DNA from: CAVYGM01 sp963768025
Lineage (GTDB): Bacteria; Bacteroidota; Bacteroidia; Cytophagales; Spirosomataceae
Direction of reading: 5' to 3'
NCBI GenBank assembly: GCA_963768025.1
Contig: CAVYGM010000019.1
Span: 159,002-223,001, forward strand
DNA length: 64,000 bases
The notes beneath the pieces were generated by a model, which searched no databases, was not told the origin of the DNA, and saw only the letters and a list, made by a program, of their open reading frames with translations. Of the stretch, positions 18,599 to 29,600 are shown in pieces. The position numbers were made by a program, and so were the translations under genes. How positions within the stretch are numbered: position 1 is the stretch's first letter; each line of letters starts with the position of its first letter.

Positions 18599-20278
18599 CT
18601 AGGGAGCGTCCACTGATACAGGCTCTACCCGAAACCAGTCAAAATCCGCGTAGCCCGAATCATTGGTTTGGGTGGTTCGGGTACAGAATAGTCCCATTTT
18701 TGCGCCAATCCATCGGCCCACTTCGGCTGTAAAGGGTTCCCCGACTTTGGTGTAGCGTTGCCCGTCCAGGCTGTAACTGAACTGGCATTTTGCACCTTCG
18801 GTAACTACTACACGCAAATAGACATCACTGCCGGTTTTGATGGGCGAAATGACTTTCTCTTCTTCCGGTTTTGACTCGTAGGCTTTTTTACAAACCACAT
18901 AGACTAATTTAATACCATCCTTTTCACTCCGCAGCACCAGTGAGGCGTAGCTTTGCCCCATCACAATCAGTCCCGTACGCTCGTTTTCGAGTTTTAGGTT
19001 GGGTTGGAAAATTAGTTTGGTGGTGGCCATGAAAGTCTCAGCCGGAAACTTTTGCAGTAATAGATTCGGCACAAACCAGTTGTTAGCGGCCTCCTCGGGG
19101 GCTTTGTAAGAGTACAGCCGCAGATAGCCCAGATTGCTCGTGGTGTGCCAGATGCCTTTCGGATTAGCTTGCCATTGCCACTGTAACCCCAGCGTGGTTG
19201 ATTCAAACTCATCGGATTCGGGGGGGTACTTATTGGTACTTTATTTCCGCCCGTTGCCGGTTTTTTATGGATAAGCACGGGCTCGCCCGTGCCGTCACCG
19301 TCAGCATCCATTCCGATCACCGGCCAGTCGTTGACCCATTTCATCGGTTGCAGATGAACCACCCGCCCATACGCTTCTTTGTCCTGAAAATGAAGAAACC
19401 AGTCTTCCCCCGGCTTGCCCGACACCGGTGGGGTATCTACCCAGGCCCCCTGATGTGGGCCGTTGATGGGGCTGCTGCCCTGATCCATCACTACTTTCCG
19501 CTCGTAGGGGCCGTAGATGTTTTTCGACCGCAGCACCAGTTGCCAGCCGGTAGAAACTCCGCCCGCCGGTGCAAAGAGGTAGTAGTAGCCGTTGCGTTTG
19601 TATATCTTAGGCCCTTCAATGGTGGGGTCTCTTTCGTGACCATCGTACACAATAACGCCTTCGTCCAGTACCTGGGTACCCTGGGCATTCAGCTTCTTTA
19701 TGGTAAGGATGCTTTTGATTCCTGCCCGGCTCCCGGCCCAGCCGTGGGCCAGATACACCTGCCCGTCGTCATCCCAGAGCGGACAGGGGTCAATCAAGCC
19801 CTTTGCCGCCTTCTACCAGTACCGGCTCGGTCCAGGGACCAGCCGGATTGGTGGCTTTGGTGAGGTAAATGCCGAAGTCTGGATCGGGGTAATAGATATA
19901 AAATTCATTATTGTGGTACCGAATAGCGGGTGCCCACACGCCGTTGCCGTGCTGGGTTTTCTCAAAATGCGCAATGGGCGGCTGCCGTTTCAGGGCATGG
20001 CCGATCAGTTGTCCAATTGACCAGGTCTTTCGAATGCAGAATGGGGAGTCCGGGTACGGCGTCGAAACTAGAAGCCGTCATGTAGTAGTCACCTCCCACG
20101 CGGCAGGCGTCCGGGTCGGAGTAGTCGGCGTGCAACACTGGATTCTTATACGTCCCGTTGCCCTGGTCGGATACCCATACGTTCGAGAGGACGGAGGGGC
20201 AGTTCCTGATTGCACAGATTGTGCGTTGACTGGGAATATCAGTCCTAATCCACTAAAAAATAGCCAATACGTCTTCAT
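18599..20278 (-). pseudogene. Glycoside hydrolase family 43, at least four frameshifts
   Basis: About 560 residues if repaired. It starts at ATG 20278 with MKTYWLFFSGLGLIFPVNAQ (signal peptide). The catalytic five-blade propeller shows HADYSDPDACRVGGDYYM (catalytic base Asp), SFDAVPGLPILHSKDLVNW, DPCPLWDDDGQVYLAHGWAG and DPTIEGPKIYKRNGYYYLF (catalytic Glu). The C-terminal sandwich has LGLQWQW and VLRSEKDGIKL, as in beta-xylosidase/arabinofuranosidase-like GH43 proteins. Frame breaks lie near 20195, 20015, 19797 and in a G7 run at 19220-19226. The ATG is one base after the pectinesterase stop, so translation is probably coupled. It likely trims arabinose or xylose side chains from pectin. Confidence 0.8.
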
Positions 20279-20279
20279 A

Positions 20280-21327
20280 TTATTTCTTGGCGGCGGATTT
20301 GTCCGCTTCTTTACTTGGTTTAAACCAGTCTTTTCCCTGATTGGCCACGGGGGTATCCATCGTAAGGATACTTTCAGGGTGTGAGGGCTTTTGCTTCCTT
20401 TTCGGTGAGCTGTTTGCTCCACGCTACCCGCTTGGCTGGGAGCCGCGCCGGGGCCGGTGCTTTTGTATTCGGCGTAGTAGGCCGTTTTTTCGTTGGCGGG
20501 ATTGCCCCAGTTGTCCCATCCAGCGGGAAGAATGTGGTTGCCCATCTCAGAGCGGATGAATACGGTATGGGAATTGGGCCGCCACGGACGGCCCAGGTAT
20601 ACCTTGGTAGCCTCGGGCGCGGCAATCAGCTTGCAGTCGAAGAAAACGAATCCATGGGACTGGTAGCCGGGGGTAGCCGCCGCCGTGATGTAGGCATTCG
20701 ACAGGCTTTTGATGGTGCAGGACTGAAATACGGCAATCGATTTGCCAAAGATAAAATCAACGGTACCTTCGATATAGCAATTGTCGTAGTACTGCCGACT
20801 CCCTTCCGCTGCCGCGTATAGCGTATCCTGATTGCCCAGCAGCGCGCAGTTGCGGCACACAAACCGATCGCCCTGCACGTTGAGCGCCACCGCCTGTCCT
20901 ACCCGCCCGCGGTGTTGCGGATGGTCAGGTTTTCGAGAATGATATCGGAGCTTCCACCAGCACCGTGTAGGAGGTGTAGGTGCTGATGTACCGGTTTGCC
21001 GGTCCGGTCTACGCCCGCCGGGTAGGCTTTGCCGGAATAATCATCCCAGGTAATAATGACCCCATCGCGGCTTTCGCCGATGATGTGGATGTTGGGTTTA
21101 TAGGCCGGAATCACCAGTTTTTCGGCATAGATGCCGTTTTTGACGTGCAGCGTTACCCGTTCCTGCGAGTGATCCCGAAAGCTGTTGACGGCTTCCTGGA
21201 TGGTTTTGAAATCGCCGCTGCCGTCCGGCGCTACGGTGAAGGAGGCGGGGTAGGTATGATTGGGTATGGTTTGGGCATAGAGTACCTGGGTGCAGGTTAA
21301 CAGGATGCTTAGAAGGAGTGTTTTCAT
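20280..21327 (-). pseudogene. Pectinesterase (CE8), about five frameshifts
   Basis: About 349 residues from ATG 21327, with signal peptide MKTLLLSILLTCTQVLYAQ. It removes methyl groups from homogalacturonan. Active-site motifs are all visible: GNQDTLYA (Gln, Asp), GTVDFIFG (nucleophile Asp) and LGRPWRP (Arg, Trp). It ends DTPVANQGKDWF...KSAAKK at 20280. Breaks lie near 20985 and 20950 (a cancelling pair that scrambles about 12 codons, repaired to QTYTSYTVLVEASD), 20905, 20445 and 20385. Active-site motifs this well kept, together with a cancelling pair of breaks, argue for sequence error. It lies between GH28 upstream and GH43 downstream in the operon. Confidence 0.82.
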
Positions 21328-21382
21328 GGGGGTTGGGTTGGGTGAGCGGAAGGCTAAGATTTGTTGAGCACTTTTATTTGCT

Positions 21383-21406
21383 AGACGGGCGGGCCGGCCC
21401 GTACCA
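21383..21406 (+). repeat. Short intergenic inverted repeat, copy B
   Basis: AGACGGGCGGGCCGGCCCGT followed by ACCA. It matches copy A at 4142-4164 on the opposite strand apart from one substitution and one extra base. It lies in the 82-base gap between the GH28 and CE8 genes of the pectin operon. Confidence 0.55.
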
Positions 21407-21409
21407 TCA

Positions 21410-23049
21410 TTATAGTTTTAAACCTTTTGCCTGCGCTCCCTGTCCGTACTCCACTTTTGTCTTAGCCTTTTTTACGTCGGTATTAAGTACCTCAATATCC
21501 TGGTTGCGGGCACCTTTTATTTCAAAAAGCAGATCGGAATTAGCATTGAATTTCAGGTGGTCAAAAACCAATTGACTACTATTGTCAACCAGTACCACGG
21601 GCCGGGTTTCTTTGGTAATCAAATCCACGTTAATAACCTTGATAGCACTGGCGTCAATCAACTCGATGCCCTTTTCGGCTTGAAGTACCATGTTCTCCAT
21701 GATAATATTTGAAACGGGCATTTCGGGTAGGCCCCGGATAAAAATCCCCTTTTGCGCTCCGTTGCAGACGATGTTTTCAAATTTCATATTTCGGAAGATG
21801 GGGGTACCTTCGTTTACTACCTCACGCATATCACGTTCCCCGTCGGTAGCGAACTTGACAAAGTAGTACAAGTCGAAGAAAATGGCCTCCTGCGACGATG
21901 TCCTTCATGTACAGATTCCGGGCGTAGATGTGCTCCACCACGCCCCCGCGCCCCCGCACCGACTTAAAGCGCAGGCCTTTGTCGGTACCCATGAAGGTAC
22001 AGTTCTCGACAAAAATATTACGCGCTCCGCCGCTCATTTCGCTTCCTACCACAAAGCCGCCGTGGCCTTTGTAGATGGTGTTGTTGCGGATGATGCCATT
22101 TTCGGTGGGCATGCCCCGCTTGCGGCCTTCCTCATCCTTGCCCGACTTGATGCAGATGGCGTCGTCGCCCACATCCAGGGTACAGCCTTCAATCAGAAAA
22201 TTCTTGCAGGATTCGATGTCCATGCCGTCGCCGTTGTGGGCGTAGTCGGGATTTTTGGTGGTCACGTTGCGGATCGTCAGATCCTGACACATCAGCGGAT
22301 GCAGGCACCAGGCGGGAGAATTCTGAAAGATGATGCCTTCCAGCAGTACCTTTTTGCAATTGGTTAGCACCAGCAGGTTGGGGCGAAGAAAATCCTTCAT
22401 GCCGGCAAAATCTGCTGGTTTTGTATCCTCTCCGAGCAGCATACTCTTACCCTCGACACTGGCCGATTTGAACTGCTCGCTGGGGTACCAGGTTTTGCCA
22501 TCGTCTTTGAGCACCCCGCCCGAAGCCACTTTTTCCTTCCACTCACTTTCGGTCAGCTGAGCTTTTATGCACGGCCCTCCACACATCGCCGTTTCCGTCC
22601 ACGATGCCCTGTCCGGTGATGGCGATATTTTCCAGATTGGTACCCGAAATGGGCGACTGATTCCGGGCCGCACTTTTGCCTTCGTAGAATCCTTCCACCA
22701 AAGCGTACTGGCTTTTGTCGGGCGTGGATTGCAGGATGGCTCCCCGTTGCAGATGCAAGTTAACGTTGCTTTGCAGCACGACCGGGCCAGTCATCCACAA
22801 GCCGGGGGGTACCAGTACCACGCCTCCGCCTTTTTTGCTGGAAGCGGCAATGGCCGTGTTGATGGCCTGGGTGTTGAGAGTAGCACCGTCGCCTTTGGCC
22901 CCAAACTGCACAATGCTGAGGGTATCCTTTCGGAACGTGGGCTCGGCTATTTTGGGTAGGTTGGTCCAGCTGTACGGTGACGGGGACTGTCCCTGTGTTG
23001 TAAATGAGGCCAGAAGTGCCAGGCAGAAAAAAAGATAGCGATTTTGCAT
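21410..23049 (-). pseudogene. Polygalacturonase-type glycoside hydrolase family 28, two frameshifts
   Basis: About 546 residues with signal peptide MQNRYLFFCLALLASFTTQGQ. GH28 enzymes hydrolyse galacturonan or related pectin backbones with an inverting mechanism on a right-handed beta-helix. The N-terminal start VQFGAKGDGATLNTQAINTA is diagnostic. Catalytic motifs are NGDGMDIESC, VGDDAICIKSG, YKGHGGFVVGSEMSGG and GLRFKS. Breaks lie in the TTTT run at 22563-22566 (one A too many on the coding strand) and near 21889 (restores VAEAIFFDLYYFVKFATD). The first motif reads NGDG where classical endopolygalacturonases read NTDG, common in exo-type bacterial members. Operon gene between the beta-helix lipoprotein and CE8. 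Confidence 0.85.
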
Positions 23050-23118
23050 AGAATGAGAACCAAGCGTTCCCGATGTGCATCGGGAACGCCAGGGTTTTTT
23101 TGAAAATACAGTTTAAAT

Positions 23119-24777
23119 TTACTCAGCCCGCCACCGCGGATCACCCGTGGCTCTTCTGCCCGGAAAGGCCGCGTCTTTGAACTTAAAATTGAGACCCATG
23201 TAGGGACTTGCCCAGAGTTCCTCGGCTTTTTTAGTATAGGTAGTGGAGGGAAAACCGGCGATTTCGGAACCGGGTACAAAAGCAAAGTCAGACGTAGCGA
23301 AAGTGTTTATGACCGAAAAATTGGTAGCTTCCAACCCACCGGCAATGCCCCGGACGGTGAGGACCTTGGAATTGGCTTCGTCCCAAGCGTGTCCCCACAC
23401 GGTGTTGGTAATACTGATGCCGCCCGTGACGTTGCTACGGACTCCCGCGGTACCGCGCCAGTTGAATAGTGTACCCGCGTTGGTACCCACTTCGCTCATG
23501 GTGCAGCCGTTGATTTTGATGGTTTTGGTGTTTTGGCGGGAGGTCATAAACATGTTGATTTTACTGAATGTACTGTTTTCAAGCAAAATGTTGTCCACTG
23601 CCGCGTTGCCTTCCCCGTCCGAGTCGGTAGTCAGGATGCCGTAGCCACCGATGCGGTGAATGATGGAACTCTGAATGGTGTAGTTGGTAAGAAAGAACTT
23701 ACTGCGGATGCGCAGGATGCCCCGCAGCTCGCTCACGATGCAATCTTCAATGATCAGATTCTGCACCGTGGTGGTAACCGCCGGATTGGGATTAAAAATA
23801 TAGCTGCTGGCTATACCTCCCCCGATAATTTCAATGCCCGCAAACTTTACCGTACTTAGTTTGGCACCGTCGGCAATGTTCCAGTTGCAGTTGATCATGG
23901 CCGCCAGTTTGTCACCAAAGCCATAGGCCGACGTGATCGTGATTGATTTCTTCAAAGGTTCGGTAGGCGTGAGGTACTGCACGCCTTTTTTCAACACGAT
24001 AATATCCCCGTCATTTGCCATAGTCACGGCGCTGGCGAGGGCGGCGGGGTCGTCGCTCTTGGACAAATCAATTACGTTTGAGCCCGTCAGAACCACCGCT
24101 GGTTTCCGGGTCTTGTACACTTCCCAGCCCCGAAGCTCGGTACCGCTGTAAATAGCCAACTGATGGGATGACGAAGGATCGAGTCCATCAATGATGATTT
24201 CGCCCGTCTTCTGATTCGCTTCGGGAACCGGAATGCTTCTCAAAGGTTTCAGGAGTTTCAGGTCCGTTCCGGCAAATACCTTGATGGCCGTCACCGGGGC
24301 ACCACTCACCTGCCACTTCACCTTGGCGGCTACATCAATCACATCGTTAACGCCAGGAGCCAACAGGACACTCGGAAATTTCTGGGTCCGGACACTCCCC
24401 AGATCCGACACCTTACTGTCGTATTGGGGATCGGCCGCGTGCGCCTTTGCCCGGATCTGGTAGAGGGTATTCCAGTACAGCGGGTCACCCTTCAACGTAG
24501 TTTCGTTCAGTACCACATAATTGGTGTCTACTTTGAGCGTGTAATCCAGGGTTCGGAAGGTGTCTCGGCTCACTTCAAGCGTGTAGGTGTCCACCTGCTT
24601 GATTTTCCCCATATTCACGATGATCGTGTTCAATTCCGAACTCAGTTCCTTGTTGAGCACCGGACTAAACAACCGGGTTTGCTTCAAAACATCCGGTTCT
24701 TCGCACCCTAGTAAAAGGCAGCACCCGATCAGGAGCAATAAAAATTTGTTTACACTATTTTTATTCTTCATTGTCAT
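23119..24777 (-). CDS. Surface lipoprotein with fibronectin-like and beta-helix (DUF4957/DUF5123-type) domains
   Basis: 552 residues in an intact frame. The lipoprotein signal is KFLLLLIGCCLLLGC. The N-terminal half shows Fn3-like repeats (DTYTLEVSRDTF; AKVKWQVSGAPVTAIKVFAG). From about residue 240 comes a right-handed beta-helix (DDPAALASAVTMANDGDIIV, then LIIEDCIVSELRGILRI, IHRIGGYGILTTD, NGCTMSEVGTNAGTLFNWRG). This order matches DUF4957/DUF5123 proteins common in Bacteroidota pectin loci. It follows SusD by 20 bases. It could be a surface glycan-binding protein or a pectate-lyase-fold enzyme; no lyase active site was identified. Confidence 0.72.
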   Translation of the reverse strand: MTMKNKNSVNKFLLLLIGCCLLLGCEEPDVLKQTRLFSPVLNKELSSELNTIIVNMGKIKQVDTYTLEVSRDTFRTLDYTLKVDTNYVVLNETTLKGDPLYWNTLYQIRAKAHAADPQYDSKVSDLGSVRTQKFPSVLLAPGVNDVIDVAAKVKWQVSGAPVTAIKVFAGTDLKLLKPLRSIPVPEANQKTGEIIIDGLDPSSSHQLAIYSGTELRGWEVYKTRKPAVVLTGSNVIDLSKSDDPAALASAVTMANDGDIIVLKKGVQYLTPTEPLKKSITITSAYGFGDKLAAMINCNWNIADGAKLSTVKFAGIEIIGGGIASSYIFNPNPAVTTTVQNLIIEDCIVSELRGILRIRSKFFLTNYTIQSSIIHRIGGYGILTTDSDGEGNAAVDNILLENSTFSKINMFMTSRQNTKTIKINGCTMSEVGTNAGTLFNWRGTAGVRSNVTGGISITNTVWGHAWDEANSKVLTVRGIAGGLEATNFSVINTFATSDFAFVPGSEIAGFPSTTYTKKAEELWASPYMGLNFKFKDAAFPGRRATGDPRWRAE

Positions 24778-24797
24778 ATCTAGTTAAAAATGCTGTC

Positions 24798-26618
24798 TTA
24801 TTGAAATTTATACCCGTTGTTATCCAGCTTTCCCTGGCTGTTGGTGATAGCCTCCGCCGGAATCGGGAAAACATACCTGGCCACGCCCGGTTGAGGACCG
24901 TTGTAATGGTTCTCCCAGTCTTTGGTAATCCATTCGGAGTACGTGGTCAGGTTGTTATACAAACCCAATAGGAAAGGTACTCGCTGCCAGCTTTCATCGG
25001 GAGCACCGATGTACTTGCGGTTGGGGTTCAATATCACGAACTCCCCGCTTGAGTTGCGCTTCCAGTACATGTAGTCGGGATAGCTGGCGTATTTGCCGGT
25101 GCCCGTCACCGCTCCGTCGGTCATGGCCTTCAATTCGTCCACGGTCTCTTTTGTTTTCTTGGAATACAAATTCCAGCGGATCAGCTCGTACTTGCGGATC
25201 ATCTCTCCACCGAATTCCCAGCCCCTTTCGTCTACCAGGGCGTTGAAGAAGCTTTCTTTATTAGTTGAAATATTCGCCACGTACTGGTCTACTTTTGCAC
25301 TCCACCGGCTGGGGTCAAATGCGCGTTGACGTACCCTTTTCAGAGCTTCCTGGGCTTTTGCGGTGGGGCCGTTCAGTTCGTTTTCGGCTTCGGCGTACAT
25401 CAGCAGCACATCGGGGTAGCGCATCATGGGCCAGTTGATACCGGTACCCTTGGCGGTGGAGGGGCCGGGAGGCGTGTCGAGAAAGTGACGGCTCCATTTT
25501 CCCTGTGCAATATTGCTAACCCCCGAAACGAATTCCCGCTGAAAGCTCGTGTTAATCTTGTAGAGCGCACAGGTAACGTCCCGGCGGATGTCCGTTGTAT
25601 CAAAGGAGAAGTAGTACGTGGGAGGTATGCCCATGTAGTTGTTACCCGAGCCGTAATTGTGGGCCGCTGTGGTACCCCCATCCACCGTGATACCGATGTT
25701 CCAGGCCACATCCCCGTTGCCAAGGGCGAAAGGGATTTCAAAAAGCACATCACTGTTTACCGGCGTAACAAACTTACTTTCATTCAGGAATACCTGGCGG
25801 AAGTCCCTTGGAAGAGGACGGTCTTTTAGTAGAATGAGCTTTTCGGTGTATTTCCGGGCTATTTCGTAGTAATCGCGATAATCCGTTTTCCGATCCATTT
25901 TGAGGTCCGGGGTGAGGAAGTAGCCACCGCGCTGCAAGGCAAGCCGGGCAATCATGCCCAGGGTATACTCACGATTGACCTGCTCGATGCCGTACCTGGC
26001 CTGATCGGCCCATAGCATTTTATCTTCTACTTTGATCAAATCATCAATTACCTGCGTCAGGATAAGGTTCCGATCTTCGCGGGTAAGATAAAAATCCTGA
26101 CCCGCCTTCGGGGCTACCCGTACGTTGGGCACATCGCCGAAGTAAAAAATAAGCATACTATACCAGTACGCCCGCAGCGTGTACACCTCGCCCAGCATGT
26201 GGTTCATCTGCCGGATGGAGGCTACGTCGGACGACTGCAACACACTACTGGCTTCAATGCCTTCTATGGCGATGTTACAATCACGGATGGAGGTATAGGC
26301 TGCATTCCAGAACTGACGGAGATCGCCGTTGCCGGGTACGGCGTTCAGGTTCCAGATCTGGTGCCGGTCGCCGGTGGAGCCCCAGCCGCTCTGGCGCTCG
26401 ATGTCGGTGTTGCCGGTCATGTTGTTGGATAGCCGGGAACGGAAACCATCGGTGCCAAACGATACGTAGGCTGCATTGACGCCTTTGCGGGCATCGTCAA
26501 TATTGGAGTAGATGTAGGTTGTGTTGAACGTAGAAAGCGAAACCGGATCCAGGAAGTCCTTGCAGGAGGATAATCCGAGGAGGATCAACAGGGAGAATAT
26601 TAGAGTTATTTTTTTCAT
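24798..26618 (-). CDS. SusD/RagB family glycan-binding lipoprotein (pectin operon)
   Basis: 606 residues with lipoprotein signal MKKITLIFSLLILLGLSSC. SusD features include NHMLGEVYTLRAYWYSMLIF, DVLLMYAEAENELNGPTAKA, the DERGWEFGGEMIRKYELIRW motif and the ending FPIPAEAITNSQGKLDNNGY. It lies 19 bases after the SusC gene. In place between SusC and a set of pectin enzymes, it probably binds pectin oligosaccharides at the surface. The frame is intact. Confidence 0.9.
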   Translation of the reverse strand: MKKITLIFSLLILLGLSSCKDFLDPVSLSTFNTTYIYSNIDDARKGVNAAYVSFGTDGFRSRLSNNMTGNTDIERQSGWGSTGDRHQIWNLNAVPGNGDLRQFWNAAYTSIRDCNIAIEGIEASSVLQSSDVASIRQMNHMLGEVYTLRAYWYSMLIFYFGDVPNVRVAPKAGQDFYLTREDRNLILTQVIDDLIKVEDKMLWADQARYGIEQVNREYTLGMIARLALQRGGYFLTPDLKMDRKTDYRDYYEIARKYTEKLILLKDRPLPRDFRQVFLNESKFVTPVNSDVLFEIPFALGNGDVAWNIGITVDGGTTAAHNYGSGNNYMGIPPTYYFSFDTTDIRRDVTCALYKINTSFQREFVSGVSNIAQGKWSRHFLDTPPGPSTAKGTGINWPMMRYPDVLLMYAEAENELNGPTAKAQEALKRVRQRAFDPSRWSAKVDQYVANISTNKESFFNALVDERGWEFGGEMIRKYELIRWNLYSKKTKETVDELKAMTDGAVTGTGKYASYPDYMYWKRNSSGEFVILNPNRKYIGAPDESWQRVPFLLGLYNNLTTYSEWITKDWENHYNGPQPGVARYVFPIPAEAITNSQGKLDNNGYKFQ

Positions 26619-26637
26619 TTTTGTATCAGCTTAGGAA

Positions 26638-29600
26638 TTAAAAAGTAACGTTCACACCAACTGTATAGGAGCGGCTCCGGGGGAAAGAAGAGTAGTCCAC
26701 GCCAGGGGTAAGCCCCTGGTAGCCTGAACTCCGGGAGGTACTCACCTCAGGATCAAACCCCGAGTACTTGGTCCACAGGTGCAGGTTGTTTCCGGTCGCA
26801 TAAAGTCTTAGTTGTGACATTTTGAATTTGGAGATCCATTCTTTTGGAAAAGAATAACCCAGGTTGAGGTTGTTTAGCCGTAGGAACGAGCCGTCTTCTA
26901 CCGCCCAGGAATGGATAACCGCCTGAGCGTCGCCGAGTCCGTGCGGAGACCAGATATTTTTGCCCGCATTCAATTCAGCCAGTTGGGCCAGGTCGGTCAC
27001 GATGCCCCCCGGGGTGCCGGTGTACGCTACCGTCTACGTCCAGGTAGGTGAAGCGGTTCTCCATAGACATGGTCGTGAGCAGGTTGCCGTAGGTAACCCT
27101 TCTGAACTGGTTGTACTGAATCTTGCCGGTATTGTACACGTCGTTGCCATAGGACCAGTTGAAGAACAGAGACATATCGAAGCCTTTGTACCTCGAATTG
27201 AACCCGAATCCTCCCTGGGCCTGGGGCAGGGTATTGCCGATCACCTGGCGGTCGTTGCTGTTGATGATCCCATCCCCGTTCAAATCCTTCAATTTCAGGA
27301 AGCCCGGACGCAAACTGGTGTTTCCCACCACGGCACCCGAGTTGACGATACCCTCTTTGAGAATATACTTTCTGGCCACGGCATCGTAGGAAGCGAAGTC
27401 ATCCACCCCATAATAGCCGTCCGTAGCGTACCCGTAGATATCACCGAGGGTACCTCCGATTTTTACAAAAAAGTCATCCTGGTCACGTAAATCCGTACTG
27501 GCCCAGTTGGACTGAAAAAAGCGGGATTCGGTTCCATCAAGCTTTTCTACTTTGGCCTTGTTTCTGCCGATGTTGAAATTGGCGGAGAGCATAAAATCGG
27601 GACGGTCAATCAAGTAGGCCGTCAGACCTAGCTCGACCCCTTTGTTGGACGTAACGCCCACGTTGTTCCACTGGGTAGTAAAGCCGGTACTGGAAGGAAT
27701 GACCGAACGAAGCAGCAAATCCCGGGTGGTGTTGTGATATACATCGAAGCTACCTTCCAGCTTGTGTTGGAAAAACGAGAAGTCGACGCCGGCGTTGCGG
27801 TTGATGGTCGTTTCCCACACCAGACCAGGGTTGTACAGGGTACTTCCCGAGGGGGTATAGTAGGTATTATCAAAATTGCCAAAACCAGGCCCGCGCAACG
27901 TCGATCCCTGAAATAGGAACTGGGTGGCGTTGGCATCAATCCGGTCGTTGCCGGTGGCCCCGTAGCTCACGCGGAGTTTCAGTTCGTCAATGGCCTTGAT
28001 TTGTTTCAGGAAGGGCTCTTCCGAAACCTTCCAGCCAAGCGCGGCAGCGGGGAAAAACCCGAGGCGGTTCTCTTTGGAAAATTTGCTGGAAGCATCCGCC
28101 CGGAAGGTCACGGTAGCCAGGTATTTGTCCTTCAACTGGTAGTTTACCCGGCCAAAGCCCGACATCCGGTTGGAGTTGGTCTGCTCGCGGGTTTCGTGGC
28201 GGTCGGTCCGGCCAAATGTCATATTCGCAAACAGTTCCTGGGGGGTAATGGATTCCCTGAAATCCTCCGACCGTACAAAAGCGTAACTTCCTCCGGTCGA
28301 ATAGAGCTCCTGTCCAAACAGAAAGTCGATTCTATGACTTCCCATGTCTTTCATTCGGTAATTGAGCGTGTTGAGCCAACGATACGAAAACGATTCATTT
28401 TCAGTTTTTTCACCCAGTGGCAGGCTACTGCCGTTATTGAACGACTCCCCGGTGAGCGGCCCGTAGTACCGGAGGTTTTTGTCAAACGATTGGGAAGAAG
28501 TGAAGGTAGTTTTGAAGTCCATTCCATCCAGGATAGTCCAGGTCAAAGCACCACTCAGGATGTAATCATTGGTGGTACGCTTCCGCCAGTCCTGCTTGGT
28601 AAGCTTCACGGGGCTCACCAGGCTGAGTAGGAACGACTGGTAGTCGTCATCGTTGCTGATGGCGTTCAGGTCAATTTCCAGCTCATCGGCCACGCCGTTC
28701 ACGGGGCGCGTCTGCACGGCATCCTTGATGTTGATCTGGGCGTTGCCGGAGGTACCGGCTCCGTCCACCACGGTGTTGGTGATTCGGGTAAAGGCCTCAA
28801 ACTTCAATTTTTTGCTGATATTCTGGTTCAGCTTAAAGTTAAGTACGTTCCGCGTAAACCCTGATCCGATCAAAAGTCCCTCGTCGGTATTGTTGGTGAG
28901 GCTCAGGCTGAGTTTGGTATTTTCACTACCCCCGCTCAGGCTTACATTGTGGTATTGCGACGTGCGCGGGCTACCAAACAATTCATCCTGCCAGTCAGTA
29001 CCTGGTTTGTCCTGGTACAAATCGTAATCCTGGTATTTGCCAAAAAACTTCTCGAAGGAATTCACATCCGATTGCGACCGTAGTTTGGCCCGCTCGTAGT
29101 TTACGAGTACGTATTCGTACGGCGATAGTACCTTGTAGCTTCTGTTTTTAGGCAGGCTTTTGTATTGCATAAAACCGTTGTACGACACCGATACCTTGCC
29201 GGCCGTGGGATTCTTGGTCGTGATCACGATAACCCCGTTGGAAGCCTGGGCGCCATAAATGGCGGTAGCTGACGCATCCTTCAATACGTTGATGCTCTGA
29301 ATATCCGTGGGAGGTATGTCCCGAATGCTGCTCACGATGAATCCGTCTACTACGTACAGGGGCGAATTGTCCTGGGTAATGGACCCTCCGCCACGGACCC
29401 GGATCACTACTTCGGCATCCGGTGACCCGTCGGAGGTAAGCACGCTTACACCCGGCAGACGGCCGGTCATGGCTTGGGCGGCATTGGCTACGGGGATGTT
29501 TTTAAGCTCCCGCGCTCCCATGGTGGCCACCGAGCCGGTCATGTCCGTCTTTTTGACGGTGCCATAGCCGAAGTCCACCACTACCACTTCATTCAAGGTT

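Noticed and set aside
21882..22367. 161-residue plus-strand frame within the GH28 gene
   Set aside because: The opposite strand carries all GH28 catalytic motifs; the frame is a shadow.
15353..23049. Programmed ribosomal frameshifting as the cause of the frame breaks
   Set aside because: Breaks occur at many unrelated contexts, in both directions and repeatedly in one gene, with no shared slippery site or downstream structure.
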